NCBI RefSeq assembly: GCF_018283675.1 | Contig: NZ_JAGVRK010000001.1 | Coordinates: 3,782,001 to 3,846,000, forward strand | Length of the DNA: 64,000 bases | Source of the DNA: Metabacillus flavus | GTDB lineage: Bacteria > Bacillota > Bacilli > Bacillales > Bacillaceae | Direction: 5' to 3' | Notes under the pieces: generated by a model | What the model was told of the DNA's origin: nothing | Database searches by the model: none | What the model saw: the letters and a program-made list of their open reading frames with translations, nothing else | Position numbers and translations under genes: made by a program | Shown: in pieces, positions 9,781 to 18,817 of the stretch | Layout of the letters: each line of letters opens with the position of its first letter | How positions within the stretch are numbered: the stretch's first letter is position 1

Positions 9781-9905
9781 GCACTGACCCCCACTCTGCT
9801 AAAGCACTAAAGCTCCGGCACCGCATCCTGTAAACTCTTACGTACCAAGGGATTGCAGCTCTCTTCCTCTGTCCCCTGATGCGGTGGTGCAACGGGGGTC
9901 AGTGC
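9781..9905 (+). repeat. 125-bp inverted-end element, copy 1a
   Basis: Begins GCACTGACCCCC and ends GGGGGTCAGTGC, which are reverse complements. The body contains TAAAGCACTAAAGCTCCGG and CTCTGTCCCC followed by TGCGGTGG. It is followed after 3 bp by a second copy. Related copies occur at 18.8-19.4, 23.9-24.2 and 28.2-28.4 kb. It encodes no protein. Confidence 0.85.
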
Positions 9906-9908
9906 AGT

Positions 9909-10032
9909 GCACTGACCCCCGCTCTGATAAAGCACTAAACCTCTGGCACCGCACCCTGCAAACTCTTACGCACCAAGGGATTGCAGCTCTCTTCCTCTGT
10001 CCCCTTATGCGGTGAAGCGGCGGGGTCAGTGC
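9909..10032 (+). repeat. 125-bp inverted-end element, copy 1b
   Basis: Second copy of the dimer (124 bp), starting exactly 128 bp after copy 1a. Ends are GCACTGACCCCC and CGGGGTCAGTGC. The body differs from copy 1a at about a dozen positions only, so the duplication is recent or kept uniform. Confidence 0.85.
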
Positions 10033-10096
10033 AAAGTACAAAAACAAAGTACAAAAACAAAGTACAAAAACAAAGTACAAAAACAAAGTACAAAAC
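10032..10096. repeat. 13-bp tandem repeat (CAAAGTACAAAAA) x5
   Basis: Five copies of CAAAGTACAAAAA, with the last ending in AAAC, lie between the repeat dimer and the argS terminator. They are AT-rich, perfect in four copies, and look like a slippage product. Confidence 0.9.
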
Positions 10097-10127
10097 AAGA
10101 CCCCCATACCTAAAAGGTACGGGGGCC
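10095..10127 (-). terminator. argS terminator
   Basis: On the minus strand a stem CCCCCGTACC/GGTATGGGGG with loop TTTTA is followed by TCTTGTTTTG, just after the argS stop codon. Confidence 0.7.
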
Positions 10128-10133
10128 AAGACC

Positions 10134-11804
10134 TTACATCTTTTCCGGAGCCGATACTCCAATGAGCGTCAGGGCATTTTTCAATGTATGCTGAGTCGCT
10201 TTCATGAGAGCGAGACGGGCTTTGGATTTATCGTCGTTTTCCGGGTCCAGCACTTTTTCTGCGTTGTAGAAGCTGTGCAGAGTAGAAGCCAGGTCGAAAA
10301 TATAGTGGGTGATTTTATGCGGAATCCGTTTTTGGGCAGCGTCTGCTACGGTTTCCGGGAACTCGCCTAATTTTTTTAGCAGGTCGATTTCCTTTTCGGA
10401 AAGGTCTGAACCGAGCACATTTTCGCGGTCGTATGAAAGACCTTTTTCCTCGCCCTGGCGCAGCATGCTGCATATACGAGCATGAGCGTATTGAGCGTAG
10501 AATACAGGATTTTCATTGGATTTGGATACAGCGAGATCCATGTCAAAGTCCATGTGAGTGTCTGCACTTCTCATAGCGAAGAAGTAGCGGACTGCGTCAA
10601 GACCGACCTCTTCCATCAAATCGCGCATCGTAACCGCTTTTCCGGTTCGTTTGCTCATTTTCATTTTCTCGCCGTCTTTGTAGAGATGAACGAGCTGAAT
10701 GATTTCGACCTCAAGCGTTTCTTTCCCATAGCCAAGTGCTTCAATCGCCGCTTTCATTCGGGGAATGTAGCCATGGTGATCGGCACCCCAGATGTTGATG
10801 AGCTTTGTGAAGCCGCGGTCCAGCTTGTCCTTGTGATACGCAATGTCCGGAGTCAGGTATGTGTAAGAGCCGTCGTTTTTAATTAAAACGCGGTCTTTGT
10901 CATCACCGAATTCAGTAGAGCGGAACCATGTTGCGCCCTCTTCTTCAAAGATGTGTCCTTTTTCGCGAAGAGCTTCAAGGGCATGGTCAATTTTCCCGTT
11001 CTGATAAAGACTTGTTTCAGAGTACCACACATCAAACGGCACGCGGAATTCATCCAGGTCCTTTTTCAGTTTATCCATTTCGAATTTCAGCCCGTATTCA
11101 CGGAAGAAGCCGAGACGTTCATCCCGTTCTTCTGAAACGAAGCGATCTCCATATTCGTCCGCAAGCTTTTGGCCGATTTCCTGGATATCCTTGCCGTGGT
11201 AGCCGTCCTCCGGCATCGGTGTATCCTGGCCGAGTGCCTGAAGATAGCGGGCTTCAATGGAAAGGGCAAGATTATTGATTTGATTTCCTGCATCATTGAT
11301 GTAATATTCTCTGGATACATCATAGCCTGCTTTAGCAAGGATATTGCAAAGCGAATCACCTACGGCTGCGCCGCGGGCATGTCCAAGGTGAAGCGTACCC
11401 GTTGGATTGGCGGACACAAACTCCACTTGAAGCTTTTCGCCGTTTCCAATATTGGACTCTCCATATTTGTCACCAGCATCTAAAATAGCCGGTACAAGGT
11501 CTGTAAGATAGGCGTTGTTCATGTGAAAATTGATAAAACCTGGCCCTGCGATTTCAATTTTTTTAATGGAAGCTTTTTCTTTATCGAAATGATTGACGAT
11601 CTCTTCTGCAATCATGCGCGGCGCTTTTTTAGCGACTCTCGCCAGCTGCATAGCCATGTTTGTTGAAAAATCGCCGTGCGCTTTTTCTTTAGGCACTTCC
11701 AGCACAACGTCCGGTATTTGGGATGCTTCTGCAAGCCCTGCATGTTGAACTGAAGCTTTTACTTCCTGTTTTAAACGTTCTTTCATTTGCTCGACGATGT
11801 TCAT
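10134..11804 (-). CDS. argS: arginyl-tRNA synthetase
   Basis: Class I synthetase of 556 aa that charges tRNA-Arg. It has the N-terminal Arg-tRNA-synthetase domain ([19 protein letters not shown]), the HIGH signature as HLGHARGA after SANPTGTL, the KMSKS-like loop KMSKRTG, and the C-terminal anticodon-binding DALR domain, ending [10 protein letters not shown]. Its ATG overlaps the stop of ywiB by 4 bp, so translation is coupled, and both are read from the promoter at 12264-12292. The same argS-ywiB pair occurs in B. subtilis. Confidence 0.97.
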   Translation of the reverse strand: MNIVEQMKERLKQEVKASVQHAGLAEASQIPDVVLEVPKEKAHGDFSTNMAMQLARVAKKAPRMIAEEIVNHFDKEKASIKKIEIAGPGFINFHMNNAYLTDLVPAILDAGDKYGESNIGNGEKLQVEFVSANPTGTLHLGHARGAAVGDSLCNILAKAGYDVSREYYINDAGNQINNLALSIEARYLQALGQDTPMPEDGYHGKDIQEIGQKLADEYGDRFVSEERDERLGFFREYGLKFEMDKLKKDLDEFRVPFDVWYSETSLYQNGKIDHALEALREKGHIFEEEGATWFRSTEFGDDKDRVLIKNDGSYTYLTPDIAYHKDKLDRGFTKLINIWGADHHGYIPRMKAAIEALGYGKETLEVEIIQLVHLYKDGEKMKMSKRTGKAVTMRDLMEEVGLDAVRYFFAMRSADTHMDFDMDLAVSKSNENPVFYAQYAHARICSMLRQGEEKGLSYDRENVLGSDLSEKEIDLLKKLGEFPETVADAAQKRIPHKITHYIFDLASTLHSFYNAEKVLDPENDDKSKARLALMKATQHTLKNALTLIGVSAPEKM

Positions 11805-12232
11805 GACTTGGCCTCCTTAAAATCAATCAAAAGGGTGTGAAGGTGAGTTTGCCCTTCCCCCATATGCAGTTCGTATTCAATCTCCAGTTTGCCTTCAGCC
11901 GATTCATGGTTAATGATTTGAGCTACCCTCGATGTATAGGTAGTCATTTGAAGAGTTCCGAGAGGGGTTTTGTAATGTGTGAGCGTTTCAGCATCCTTAA
12001 TAAAACGCTGTTTCATGGAGACAGCGCCTGACCTGAAGACAATCGTTTCCTCTGGCTTCATTTTCACGATGGTCTGAATCGTGCCGTATTCCTGCTCTTC
12101 CTTGTAAGTAAGGTAAGGAACCGAATCTTTTATGTAAAAGCTGCCGCTTGAACGGAATTCAATCGTTTCCGTTTCTCCTTCATTTCGGATCTTTGAATGA
12201 ATGTAGAGGCTTACTGGTGTCTGTTCCTTCAT
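11801..12232 (-). CDS. ywiB: DUF1934 beta-barrel protein YwiB
   Basis: 143-aa protein like B. subtilis Ywi[18 protein letters not shown] at the start, then alternating beta strands ([46 protein letters not shown]). The family folds as a small lipocalin-like barrel of unknown function. It is coupled to argS by a 4-bp overlap. No catalytic motif is visible. Confidence 0.88.
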   Translation of the reverse strand: MKEQTPVSLYIHSKIRNEGETETIEFRSSGSFYIKDSVPYLTYKEEQEYGTIQTIVKMKPEETIVFRSGAVSMKQRFIKDAETLTHYKTPLGTLQMTTYTSRVAQIINHESAEGKLEIEYELHMGEGQTHLHTLLIDFKEAKS

Positions 12233-12263
12233 CTAAGACACATCCTTCCACTATAACTACAAT

Positions 12264-12292
12264 AGTATAAAGATTCTTCATGCAAAGTTCAA
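12264..12292 (-). promoter_or_regulatory. sigma-A promoter of ywiB-argS
   Basis: Minus-strand TTGAAC (12287-12292) and TATACT (12264-12269) with a 17-bp spacer, about 32 bp upstream of the ywiB start. No leader structure such as a T-box fits in this distance. Confidence 0.7.
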
Positions 12293-12311
12293 TAGCATGG
12301 GGGAATTGGAA

Positions 12312-12368
12312 ATAAAAACGGACTGTCCGGTATAAATCGCCAAAACCGGCGCTTTATGTGAACAGTCC
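12312..12368 (-). terminator. speB terminator
   Basis: Minus-strand outer stem GGACTGT/ACAGTCC enclosing a smaller GCGCCGG-rich hairpin, followed by GTTTTTATTT. It ends the speE-speB transcript before the ywiB promoter. Confidence 0.7.
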
Positions 12369-12378
12369 TGTTGTTCGT

Positions 12379-13257
12379 TTATCGTTTTTGAACCCAGCCT
12401 AAAATCATTTCGCGAATCAGCTTGCTTGCGGTGTTCGCTGTTTGCTCGGATGGATCGTAGATTGGGGCAACTTCTACAAGGTCAGCTCCAACCACTTTGA
12501 CTTCAGAACGGGCGATTTCATGGATGGATGCAAGCAATTCCTTGGAAGTGATGCCGCCTGCGTCTACGGTTCCCGTTCCAGGAGCGTGAGCAGGATCCAA
12601 TACGTCAATGTCGATCGTTACGTATACCGGACGTCCGGCAAGCTGCGGCAAAATTTCTTTCAGAGGCTCGAGCACTTCGAATTTTGAAATGTGCATGCCT
12701 GCTTCCTTTGCCCATTGGAATTCTTCCTTCATTCCGGAACGGATTCCGAAAGAGTACACATTTTCAGGTCCGATGTGTTCAGCAATTTTACGGATCGGAG
12801 TGGAATGGGAGAGCGGCTCTCCTTCATATTCTTCACGAAGGTCCGTATGTGCATCCATATGAATGATGGCCAAATCCGGATATTTCTTCGCGACAGCTTT
12901 CATGACAGGCCATGATACAAGATGCTCTCCGCCCATGCCAAGCGGGAACTTGTCCGCTGCCATAAGCCCGTCAATGTACTCCTCAATCATGTCAATGCTG
13001 CGCTGCGGGTTGCCGAACGGCAAAGGGATGTCGCCGGCGTCAAAGTATTTAACCTCTTCCAGCTCACGGTCTAAATACGCGCTGTACTCCTCGAGGCCGA
13101 TGGACACTTCGCGGATGCGGGACGGGCCGAATCTTGATCCCGGACGGTAGCTCACGGTCCAGTCCATTGGCATGCCGTAAATAACCGCCTCGCTTTCCTC
13201 ATAAGACGGGTGGCTTTTAATAAATACGTTACCTGAATAAGCTTCATCAAATTTCAT
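12379..13257 (-). CDS. speB: agmatinase
   Basis: Ureohydrolase of 292 aa that converts agmatine to putrescine and urea. The binuclear manganese site is visible in GMGGEHLVSWP, IIHMDAHTDLR and TIDIDVLDPAHAPGTG. The length and the MKFDEAYSGNVFIKS start match Bacillus SpeB. It follows speE by 55 bp and supplies putrescine to that enzyme. A hairpin lies in the short intercistronic gap and may lower read-through into speB. Confidence 0.96.
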   Translation of the reverse strand: MKFDEAYSGNVFIKSHPSYEESEAVIYGMPMDWTVSYRPGSRFGPSRIREVSIGLEEYSAYLDRELEEVKYFDAGDIPLPFGNPQRSIDMIEEYIDGLMAADKFPLGMGGEHLVSWPVMKAVAKKYPDLAIIHMDAHTDLREEYEGEPLSHSTPIRKIAEHIGPENVYSFGIRSGMKEEFQWAKEAGMHISKFEVLEPLKEILPQLAGRPVYVTIDIDVLDPAHAPGTGTVDAGGITSKELLASIHEIARSEVKVVGADLVEVAPIYDPSEQTANTASKLIREMILGWVQKR

Positions 13258-13277
13258 TTTTCACCCTCCAATTTAGG

Positions 13278-13303
13278 AAAGGGCGTTCGGTTAAACGCCC
13301 TTT
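13278..13303 (-). terminator. intercistronic hairpin between speE and speB
   Basis: A perfect 7-bp stem GGGCGTT/AACGCCC with a 6-nt loop and A/T flanks lies between speE and the speB ribosome site. On the minus strand only TTTCC follows, so it is probably a weak attenuator or RNA stabiliser rather than a full terminator. Confidence 0.5.
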
Positions 13304-13312
13304 TGATTCATC

Positions 13313-14143
13313 TTATTTCGTTAAGTCCTGTACAAATTTCGGCAGCACGAAAGCTGCTTTATGAAGCTCTTTTGTATAGTATTTTGTTTCAATTTCGTGG
13401 AAACGGTCTTCCGGCACTTCAAGCGGATTGTATTTTTTTGATCCGATGGTGAATGTCCACATACCGCTTGGATACGTTGGGATGTTTGCGATATAAAGGT
13501 TAGTAATCGGGAAGATTTCGCGGACGTCGCGCTGTACGTTGCGGATCAAATCAGGCGTGAACCAAGGGTTGTCCGACTGGGCAACGAAAATTCCGTCGTC
13601 TTTTAGCGCTCTTGAAATACCAGCGTAGAAGCCTTTCGTGAAGAGGTTTACAGCCGGTCCAACAGGCTCTGTGCTGTCTACCATAATCACGTCATACTCG
13701 TTTTCGCTCTCAGCAATATGAAGGAAGCCGTCTCCTACTTTTACGTCTACGCGGGGATCATCAAGCTTCCCGGCGATTTCCGGCAAGTATTTCTTGGAGT
13801 ACTCGATTACTTTTCCATCGATATCAACAAGCGTTGCTTTCTTCACGCTTGGGTGCTTCAGGATTTCGCGTATAACTCCGCCGTCTCCTCCGCCTACTAC
13901 CAGAACGTTTTCAGGATTCGGGTGAGTGAAAAGAGGAACGTGCGCAACCATTTCGTGATAAACAAACTCGTCCTTTTGAGACGTCATGACCATGCCGTCC
14001 AAGTACAGCATGTTTCCGAACTCCTCGGTTTCTACCATTTCAAGGTGCTGAAATTCCGTTTGTTCTGTATGTAAAGTGCGTTTAATTTTCATCGTGATTC
14101 CAAAGCTGTCAGTCTGCTTCTCTGTATACCAAAGTTCGGACAT
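13313..14143 (-). CDS. speE: spermidine synthase
   Basis: 276-aa polyamine aminopropyltransferase that makes spermidine from putrescine and decarboxylated SAM. It has the N-terminal beta domain ([15 protein letters not shown]), the SAM-binding [15 protein letters not shown] loop and the catalytic DSTEPVGPA segment. The length is that of bacterial SpeE. It is the first gene of the speE-speB unit, behind a sigma-A promoter about 110 bp upstream, so there is a long untranslated leader. Confidence 0.97.
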   Translation of the reverse strand: MSELWYTEKQTDSFGITMKIKRTLHTEQTEFQHLEMVETEEFGNMLYLDGMVMTSQKDEFVYHEMVAHVPLFTHPNPENVLVVGGGDGGVIREILKHPSVKKATLVDIDGKVIEYSKKYLPEIAGKLDDPRVDVKVGDGFLHIAESENEYDVIMVDSTEPVGPAVNLFTKGFYAGISRALKDDGIFVAQSDNPWFTPDLIRNVQRDVREIFPITNLYIANIPTYPSGMWTFTIGSKKYNPLEVPEDRFHEIETKYYTKELHKAAFVLPKFVQDLTK

Positions 14144-14254
14144 GTTTTGATCATCCTTTCAAGTATGTGTTGTCATTTCAGAGACCATCTTGTTTGTACA
14201 CAGTTTAACCTACCCCAACCGCCTAAAACAAAACCCTATCTCAACCTCTAAAAA

Positions 14255-14282
14255 AGTATAGAGGAATCCTGCAAAAATGCAA
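14255..14282 (-). promoter_or_regulatory. sigma-A promoter of speE
   Basis: Minus-strand TTGCAT (14277-14282), 16-bp spacer, TATACT (14255-14260). Transcription would begin about 105 bp before the speE start codon. Confidence 0.6.
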
Positions 14283-14379
14283 GAAATTTTTAAGGACTAT
14301 CGGCCCCCGACTGTTTAGAAATACAGATCTTTTTCCATAATGGTAAGAAGAGATTTAAGACGAAACGGGGTGTAAAAAA

Positions 14380-16446
14380 ATGAACGTGATCCATCCTTCA
14401 AGAATCCGCCGGACAATTAAACTGGTTCGCGCTTTATTTTTCATCGGCTTGATGCTGCTCGCATTGATGTCCATAGCCGCGGGCATGGTTCTGCTTACTG
14501 CCAAGCTGCAGGGGCCTCCGTCTTTAAACGTACCACAGTCAACCATTCTATTTGCAAGCGATCAGTCAAAATTGGGAGAAACGCATTATGGGGAAAAACG
14601 CTATTGGACGAACCTTGAGGATATTTCCCCGTATGCGGTTAAGGCCACTTTAGCTATAGAGGACCGCCACTATTTCGAACATCACGGATTTGATTTTAAA
14701 CGGATTGCCGGAGCGGCATTAGCCGATTTGAAAGCAATGGCCAAAATTCAGGGTGCCAGTACGATTACACAGCAGTACGCCAGGAATCTTTATTTAAGCC
14801 ATGACAAAACATGGACAAGGAAACTGACGGAAGCTTTTTATACGGTTCGCCTAGAGGTGAACTACAGTAAGGATGAAATACTTGAAGGCTATTTAAATAC
14901 TATTTATTACGGGCACGGGGCGTACGGGATTGAAGCGGCTTCGAAAACGTATTTCGGGAAAAGCGCTAAAGAATTGACGCTTGCCGAAGCGAGCATGCTT
15001 GCCGGGATTCCTAAAGGACCAAGCCTATTCTCTCCTTTTTTAAATGAAAAAAGAGCAAAGGAGCGGCAGAAACTGATCCTCAGCTCGCTTGTCAGTGCAG
15101 GTGCCATCAAACATGAGCAGGCAGTTTCAGCAGAGCAGGAGCCTCTTATTTATGCAGGGCCGAAGCCCGAGGAGGAAGCAAAAACGGATGCTCCCTATTT
15201 TTATGATCAGGCATTGAAAGAAACGGCCCGGCTGCTTGGTGTTGAACAGGGTGCCCTATCGACCCGCGGCTTAAAAATTTACACTACGCTTGATCCTGTA
15301 CTTCAGCAAAAAGCTGAAAAACAGGTGAAAGACGTCATTGATCCCGATTCCGCTATCCAGACAGGGCTGATTTCCATCGATCCGAAAACCGGAGCGGTAC
15401 GGGCAATGGCAGGAGGACGGGACTATGATAAGAGTCCATTCAACCGGGTAACACAAGCCTTCAGGCAGCCCGGCTCGACAATCAAACCGTTCCTGTACTA
15501 TGCAGCCATCCAAAACGGTTTCACGCCATCTACTATGATGGTCAGCAAACCGACAGTCTTTGAATACGATTCGGGAAAATCATCGTATAAACCAAGCAAC
15601 TACAATGACTACTATGCAAACGGGCCGATCACTCTCGCCCAGGCGATTGCCCTCTCAGATAACATTTATGCTGTTAAAACCCATCTGTTTATCGGACCGG
15701 AAAAGCTCGCTGAGACCGCTCGATTGGCAGGAATAACCAGCAAGCTTCCTGAACTTCCATCGCTTGCACTTGGAACAGCGCCGGCGAGGCTTGAAGAAAT
15801 GGTGAATGCTTATGGAATGCTTGCCAATGGAGGAAAAAAAATCAGACCGGTGTATGTAACAAGGATCGAGGATGGAACCGGAAATGTTCTCTATAAAGGG
15901 AATGCAGCGGCTGGGAAACAGGTTTTAAATGAAAAGGCAGCCTTTGTGACAACCCAGCTGATGATGGGAATGTTTGATACGAAGCTGAGCTCTTATACCT
16001 CTGTAACAGGCGGGCAAATCGCCAAAAAACTGACGCGTTCCTACGCTGGCAAATCCGGCACAACCCAGACAGACAGCTGGATGATCGGCTACAGTCCGGA
16101 GCTTGTAACGGGAGTGTGGACGGGCTACGACCGCGATAAGGCTCTGGAGCAAGTCGAAGAGCGCGCCTATGCAAAAAACATTTGGGCCGGGTTTATGGAA
16201 GATGCATTACGTGAAAAACCGCTGAAGGAGTTCAAGCCTCCCGAAGGTGTTACCGGCGTCTACATTAACCCGGAGAATGGCAAGCTTGCCGGTCCCGGCT
16301 GTCCGGTTAAGCGTTTTGTTTATTACCTGGCCGGAACCGAACCGACAGAAATGTGTACGGATCATCTGGATCATAAAACAGCGCCCGGGAAAAAGCATGA
16401 GAAAAAGAAGGAAAGCTTCTGGAAGAAATTAAAATTTTGGGATTAG
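14380..16446 (+). CDS. pbpG: class A penicillin-binding protein (PBP2d-like)
   Basis: 688-aa bifunctional peptidoglycan synthase. An N-terminal membrane helix (about residues 15-42) is followed by a GT51 glycosyltransferase domain (EDRHYFEHHGFD, GASTITQQYARNLYL) and a transpeptidase domain with the SxxK motif in QPGSTIKPF, SxN in SDNIYAVK and KSGTTQTDSW. It ends in a lysine-rich tail. In B. subtilis the homologous pbpG lies at the same place next to speE and works in the forespore during cortex germ-wall synthesis. It is divergent from speE. No clear sigma-F promoter was found upstream. Confidence 0.94.
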   Translation: MNVIHPSRIRRTIKLVRALFFIGLMLLALMSIAAGMVLLTAKLQGPPSLNVPQSTILFASDQSKLGETHYGEKRYWTNLEDISPYAVKATLAIEDRHYFEHHGFDFKRIAGAALADLKAMAKIQGASTITQQYARNLYLSHDKTWTRKLTEAFYTVRLEVNYSKDEILEGYLNTIYYGHGAYGIEAASKTYFGKSAKELTLAEASMLAGIPKGPSLFSPFLNEKRAKERQKLILSSLVSAGAIKHEQAVSAEQEPLIYAGPKPEEEAKTDAPYFYDQALKETARLLGVEQGALSTRGLKIYTTLDPVLQQKAEKQVKDVIDPDSAIQTGLISIDPKTGAVRAMAGGRDYDKSPFNRVTQAFRQPGSTIKPFLYYAAIQNGFTPSTMMVSKPTVFEYDSGKSSYKPSNYNDYYANGPITLAQAIALSDNIYAVKTHLFIGPEKLAETARLAGITSKLPELPSLALGTAPARLEEMVNAYGMLANGGKKIRPVYVTRIEDGTGNVLYKGNAAAGKQVLNEKAAFVTTQLMMGMFDTKLSSYTSVTGGQIAKKLTRSYAGKSGTTQTDSWMIGYSPELVTGVWTGYDRDKALEQVEERAYAKNIWAGFMEDALREKPLKEFKPPEGVTGVYINPENGKLAGPGCPVKRFVYYLAGTEPTEMCTDHLDHKTAPGKKHEKKKESFWKKLKFWD

Positions 16447-16476
16447 AAAAACCGAGCGGCGAACTGCTCGGTTTTC
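16447..16476. terminator. bidirectional terminator between pbpG and ywhD
   Basis: Stem ACCGAGC/GCTCGGT flanked by AAAAA on the left and TTTTC on the right, between two convergent stop codons. Confidence 0.75.
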
Positions 16477-16482
16477 TTTATT

Positions 16483-16992
16483 TCAAGCCTTCAAATCTTC
16501 CTTCAGCTTCGCCTCTGAACGCTGCCACATTCCGGCATCGTGGGATATGAGGAATTGGGCTAGAATCTCTTTGGATTTCTCATCCATATGCTCGACCATG
16601 ATTTGCCGTTTCATGGATTTATCCATTTTATTCACATGCTCGGGAAGGGATTTATAGCCTCTTCTGATTTCCCGGTTGACGGTCATCTCACAGGCTGTCA
16701 CACCGGCGTAGTAAGGTCCTTCCGGCTTGCGGTCGATGGTTACCCAGACCAGCCAGAATGGTTTTGCATCCGGTACATCCTCTTTATTCGGAAGGAATTT
16801 AATGCCTTTTTCAACCACACTGCGGGCATGCATCGCCCCGATATCGACAAACGCTTCCCCTTCATTTACGTCCACGAAAACCGGAGAGATGTTATCGAGG
16901 CTGAGCGCTCCGACTCCATAGCCTCCATGCCCGTCTGTAGGGTCACTTTTAATTATATTAAAGCCTATGCTCTTTTTCTTTTTTTCTTCCAT
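16483..16992 (-). CDS. ywhD: YwhD family protein
   Basis: 169-aa protein like B. subtilis YwhD, of unknown function. It begins MEEKKKKSIGFNIIKSDPTDGHGGYG and contains FWLVWVTIDRKPEGPYYAG. No membrane helix or known catalytic motif is seen. It is 13 bp downstream of ywhC and is probably co-transcribed with it, as in B. subtilis. Confidence 0.88.
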   Translation of the reverse strand: MEEKKKKSIGFNIIKSDPTDGHGGYGVGALSLDNISPVFVDVNEGEAFVDIGAMHARSVVEKGIKFLPNKEDVPDAKPFWLVWVTIDRKPEGPYYAGVTACEMTVNREIRRGYKSLPEHVNKMDKSMKRQIMVEHMDEKSKEILAQFLISHDAGMWQRSEAKLKEDLKA

Positions 16993-17005
16993 TGTAAAAA
17001 GCCTC

Positions 17006-17680
17006 CTAAAACAGCGGGTTTAATATCCCATAAAAAAGATTCATAACTAAATACCTGCCCGTTTCCAGAAACGGCCAAACCGTATACTGATCGAGAGGTG
17101 TAACGAATAATACAATAAACACAATGAATCCGTACGTTTCAAACTGCGTCATTCTAGGTCTCCATGTCCTTGGAGCCAAATCCTCCAGTATCCGGTAACC
17201 ATCAAGGGGAGGCAGCGGAAGCAGGTTAAACAGGAATAATGTCACGTTTAAGCCGACAAAAATATCAAAGAAGTTTTTCAATGCATCCGTGACTGGAGGG
17301 GAGAAGCTTTCAGCCGTTCCCGATACGAGGAGGATGCTCCATACAGCCGTGCCTAAAAAGGCCATCAGCAGATTGCTCACCGGCCCTGCAACAGAAACCA
17401 GCACCCCTGCAAGTCTTGGCTTTTTAAAGTAAAACCGGTTAACCGGAACAGGCCTCGCCCATCCAAAACCGGCAAGTAAAATCAGGATCGTACCGAAAGG
17501 GTCCAAGTGGGCAATCGGCGACAAGGTTAGTCTGCCCTCATTTTTCGCTGTCGGATCCCCAAATTTATATGCAACATAGGCATGTGCAAATTCATGCACC
17601 GTAAATGCAGCCAGCAGGGTAAGGATAACATATGGCAGCACTTCTAAATCAAAGGCCAAAAAACTGAGAATATCTTCCAC
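17006..17680 (-). CDS. ywhC: site-2-protease-like membrane metalloprotease YwhC (M50 family)
   Basis: 224-aa polytopic membrane protein. Zinc ligands are in TVHEFAHAY (HExxH) and the third-ligand motif NLLPLPPLDGYRIL; the SPIAHLDPFGTI and AGPVSNLLMA segments are also typical of the Rip/YwhC branch of peptidase M50. These enzymes cut membrane-embedded substrates, but the target here is unknown. GTG at 17680 is chosen because AAAGGAG lies 8 bp upstream; an in-frame GTG two codons earlier would be too close to it. Confidence 0.9.
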   Translation of the reverse strand: MEDILSFLAFDLEVLPYVILTLLAAFTVHEFAHAYVAYKFGDPTAKNEGRLTLSPIAHLDPFGTILILLAGFGWARPVPVNRFYFKKPRLAGVLVSVAGPVSNLLMAFLGTAVWSILLVSGTAESFSPPVTDALKNFFDIFVGLNVTLFLFNLLPLPPLDGYRILEDLAPRTWRPRMTQFETYGFIVFIVLFVTPLDQYTVWPFLETGRYLVMNLFYGILNPLF

Positions 17681-17804
17681 GCACACTTCTCCTTTGACAC
17701 ATAATCACTGCATCTATTTTCTGATTAAAGTATACTATATTTAAGGATGAATATCAGTCTCAAGTTCTTATGGATTCAAACAATTGTAAAGGAGCGATTC
17801 TAAA

Positions 17805-17990
17805 ATGCCGTACATAACTGTAAAAATGCTGGAAGGCCGTACAGAAGAGCAGAAAAAAGCCCTCGTTGAAAAAGTAACGGCCGCTGTATCTGAAACCACT
17901 GGAGCAGCCGAAGACAAAATCGTCGTTTTCATTGAAGAAATGACGAAAAACCACTACGGTGTTGCCGGAAAACGTTTAAGCGATATGTAA
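17805..17990 (+). CDS. ywhB: 4-oxalocrotonate tautomerase family protein
   Basis: 61-aa protein beginning MPYITVKMLEGRTEEQKKALV. Pro2 (Pro1 of the mature enzyme after Met removal) is the catalytic base of the tautomerase superfamily. The length and the VVFIEEMTKNHYGVAGKRLSD tail match B. subtilis YwhB, a 2-hydroxymuconate tautomerase by fold whose natural substrate is not settled. An AAAGGAG ribosome site precedes it and a clear terminator follows. Confidence 0.93.
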   Translation: MPYITVKMLEGRTEEQKKALVEKVTAAVSETTGAAEDKIVVFIEEMTKNHYGVAGKRLSDM

Positions 17991-17997
17991 TCATGAT

Positions 17998-18032
17998 AAA
18001 CGGCTTACCGAGTGATCGGCGGGCCGTTTTTT
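17998..18032 (+). terminator. ywhB terminator
   Basis: Outer stem AAACGGC/GCCGTTT with an inner CCGAGTGATCGG hairpin and a TTTTTT run after it. Confidence 0.75.
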
Positions 18033-18052
18033 AGATAAGGAGGAATAAACAG

Positions 18053-18817
18053 ATGAAACTGCATCCGTCATTTCTAAAAAGAATCGGCCTGAAAGACAAA
18101 GGACGCTTACAATTTCGCGACCTTGAGACTATTTTAACAGCCTTTTCATATCATATTCCATTCGAAAACCTCTCGATTCTGCAGAACAAAAGAACTCCAC
18201 TCGATGCGGAAGCCCTCTCCAATAAAATCATTGAGCAGAAACAAGGCGGAGTTTGCTACGAATTAAATCCGATTCTGTACTATTTTTTACTGGAGAATAA
18301 TCTTGATGCCCAGCTTGTCCAGGGAACCGTATTCAACCATGAGGCACAGGAATGGAGCCTAAGCGGTACCCACGCCGCTGTCTTAATCCGCACAGGAGAA
18401 GGCTCCTATATTCTGGACGCTGGATTTGGAACGAATGTCGCTCAAAAGCAGATTCCGATGAATGGCGAAATCATAGAATCATCTGCAGGCCAATTTCGAA
18501 TCATAGAAAAAGAGACGAGCGAAGGCAGCCATCTGCTTGAAATGAAGCTTGCGGAGGATGCCTGGAAAACGGGGTACGCTTTTAACGCAGACAGCCAATT
18601 GAATCTAGCTGACCTGCAAGACATGCAGGCAAAAATCCACGAACACCCTGACTCTCCGTTTAATAAGAAGCCGCTGGCTGCAATGAGGATGGAAGCTGGT
18701 TTTAAAACGTTATCCCCGTCATCCTTTTCGGTAACGGAGGGCGGTCATACAGATAAGCACGGAATTTCTGCTGTGGAATTTGCGGAGATTGCTGAGAGAG
18801 AGTTTGGTTTGCACTGA
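18053..18817 (+). CDS. nat: arylamine N-acetyltransferase
   Basis: 254-aa NAT-family enzyme that transfers acetyl from acetyl-CoA to aromatic amines or hydrazines. The catalytic triad is visible as Cys68 (QGGVCYELN), His107 (SGTHAAVL) and Asp122 (ILDAGFGTN). An AAGGAGGA ribosome site precedes the ATG. It is not at this place in B. subtilis, so it is an insertion between ywhB and ywgA. Its last codons and stop (TTG CAC TGA) fall inside the inverted end of the repeat element starting at 18811, so a repeat insertion has set the present C-terminus. Confidence 0.93.
   Translation: MKLHPSFLKRIGLKDKGRLQFRDLETILTAFSYHIPFENLSILQNKRTPLDAEALSNKIIEQKQGGVCYELNPILYYFLLENNLDAQLVQGTVFNHEAQEWSLSGTHAAVLIRTGEGSYILDAGFGTNVAQKQIPMNGEIIESSAGQFRIIEKETSEGSHLLEMKLAEDAWKTGYAFNADSQLNLADLQDMQAKIHEHPDSPFNKKPLAAMRMEAGFKTLSPSSFSVTEGGHTDKHGISAVEFAEIAEREFGLH

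Noticed and set aside
9496-10162. Several open frames over the repeats after uvsE
   Set aside because: They are composed of translated tandem repeats and element bodies, without ribosome sites or any family resemblance.
11801-12300. T-box leader for the argS transcript
   Set aside because: The promoter lies about 32 bp before ywiB, leaving no room for a T-box, and no T-box sequence is visible.
14283-14379. Sigma-F promoter for pbpG
   Set aside because: The expected GYATA and GGHRAW boxes were sought, but no pair with correct spacing was found.
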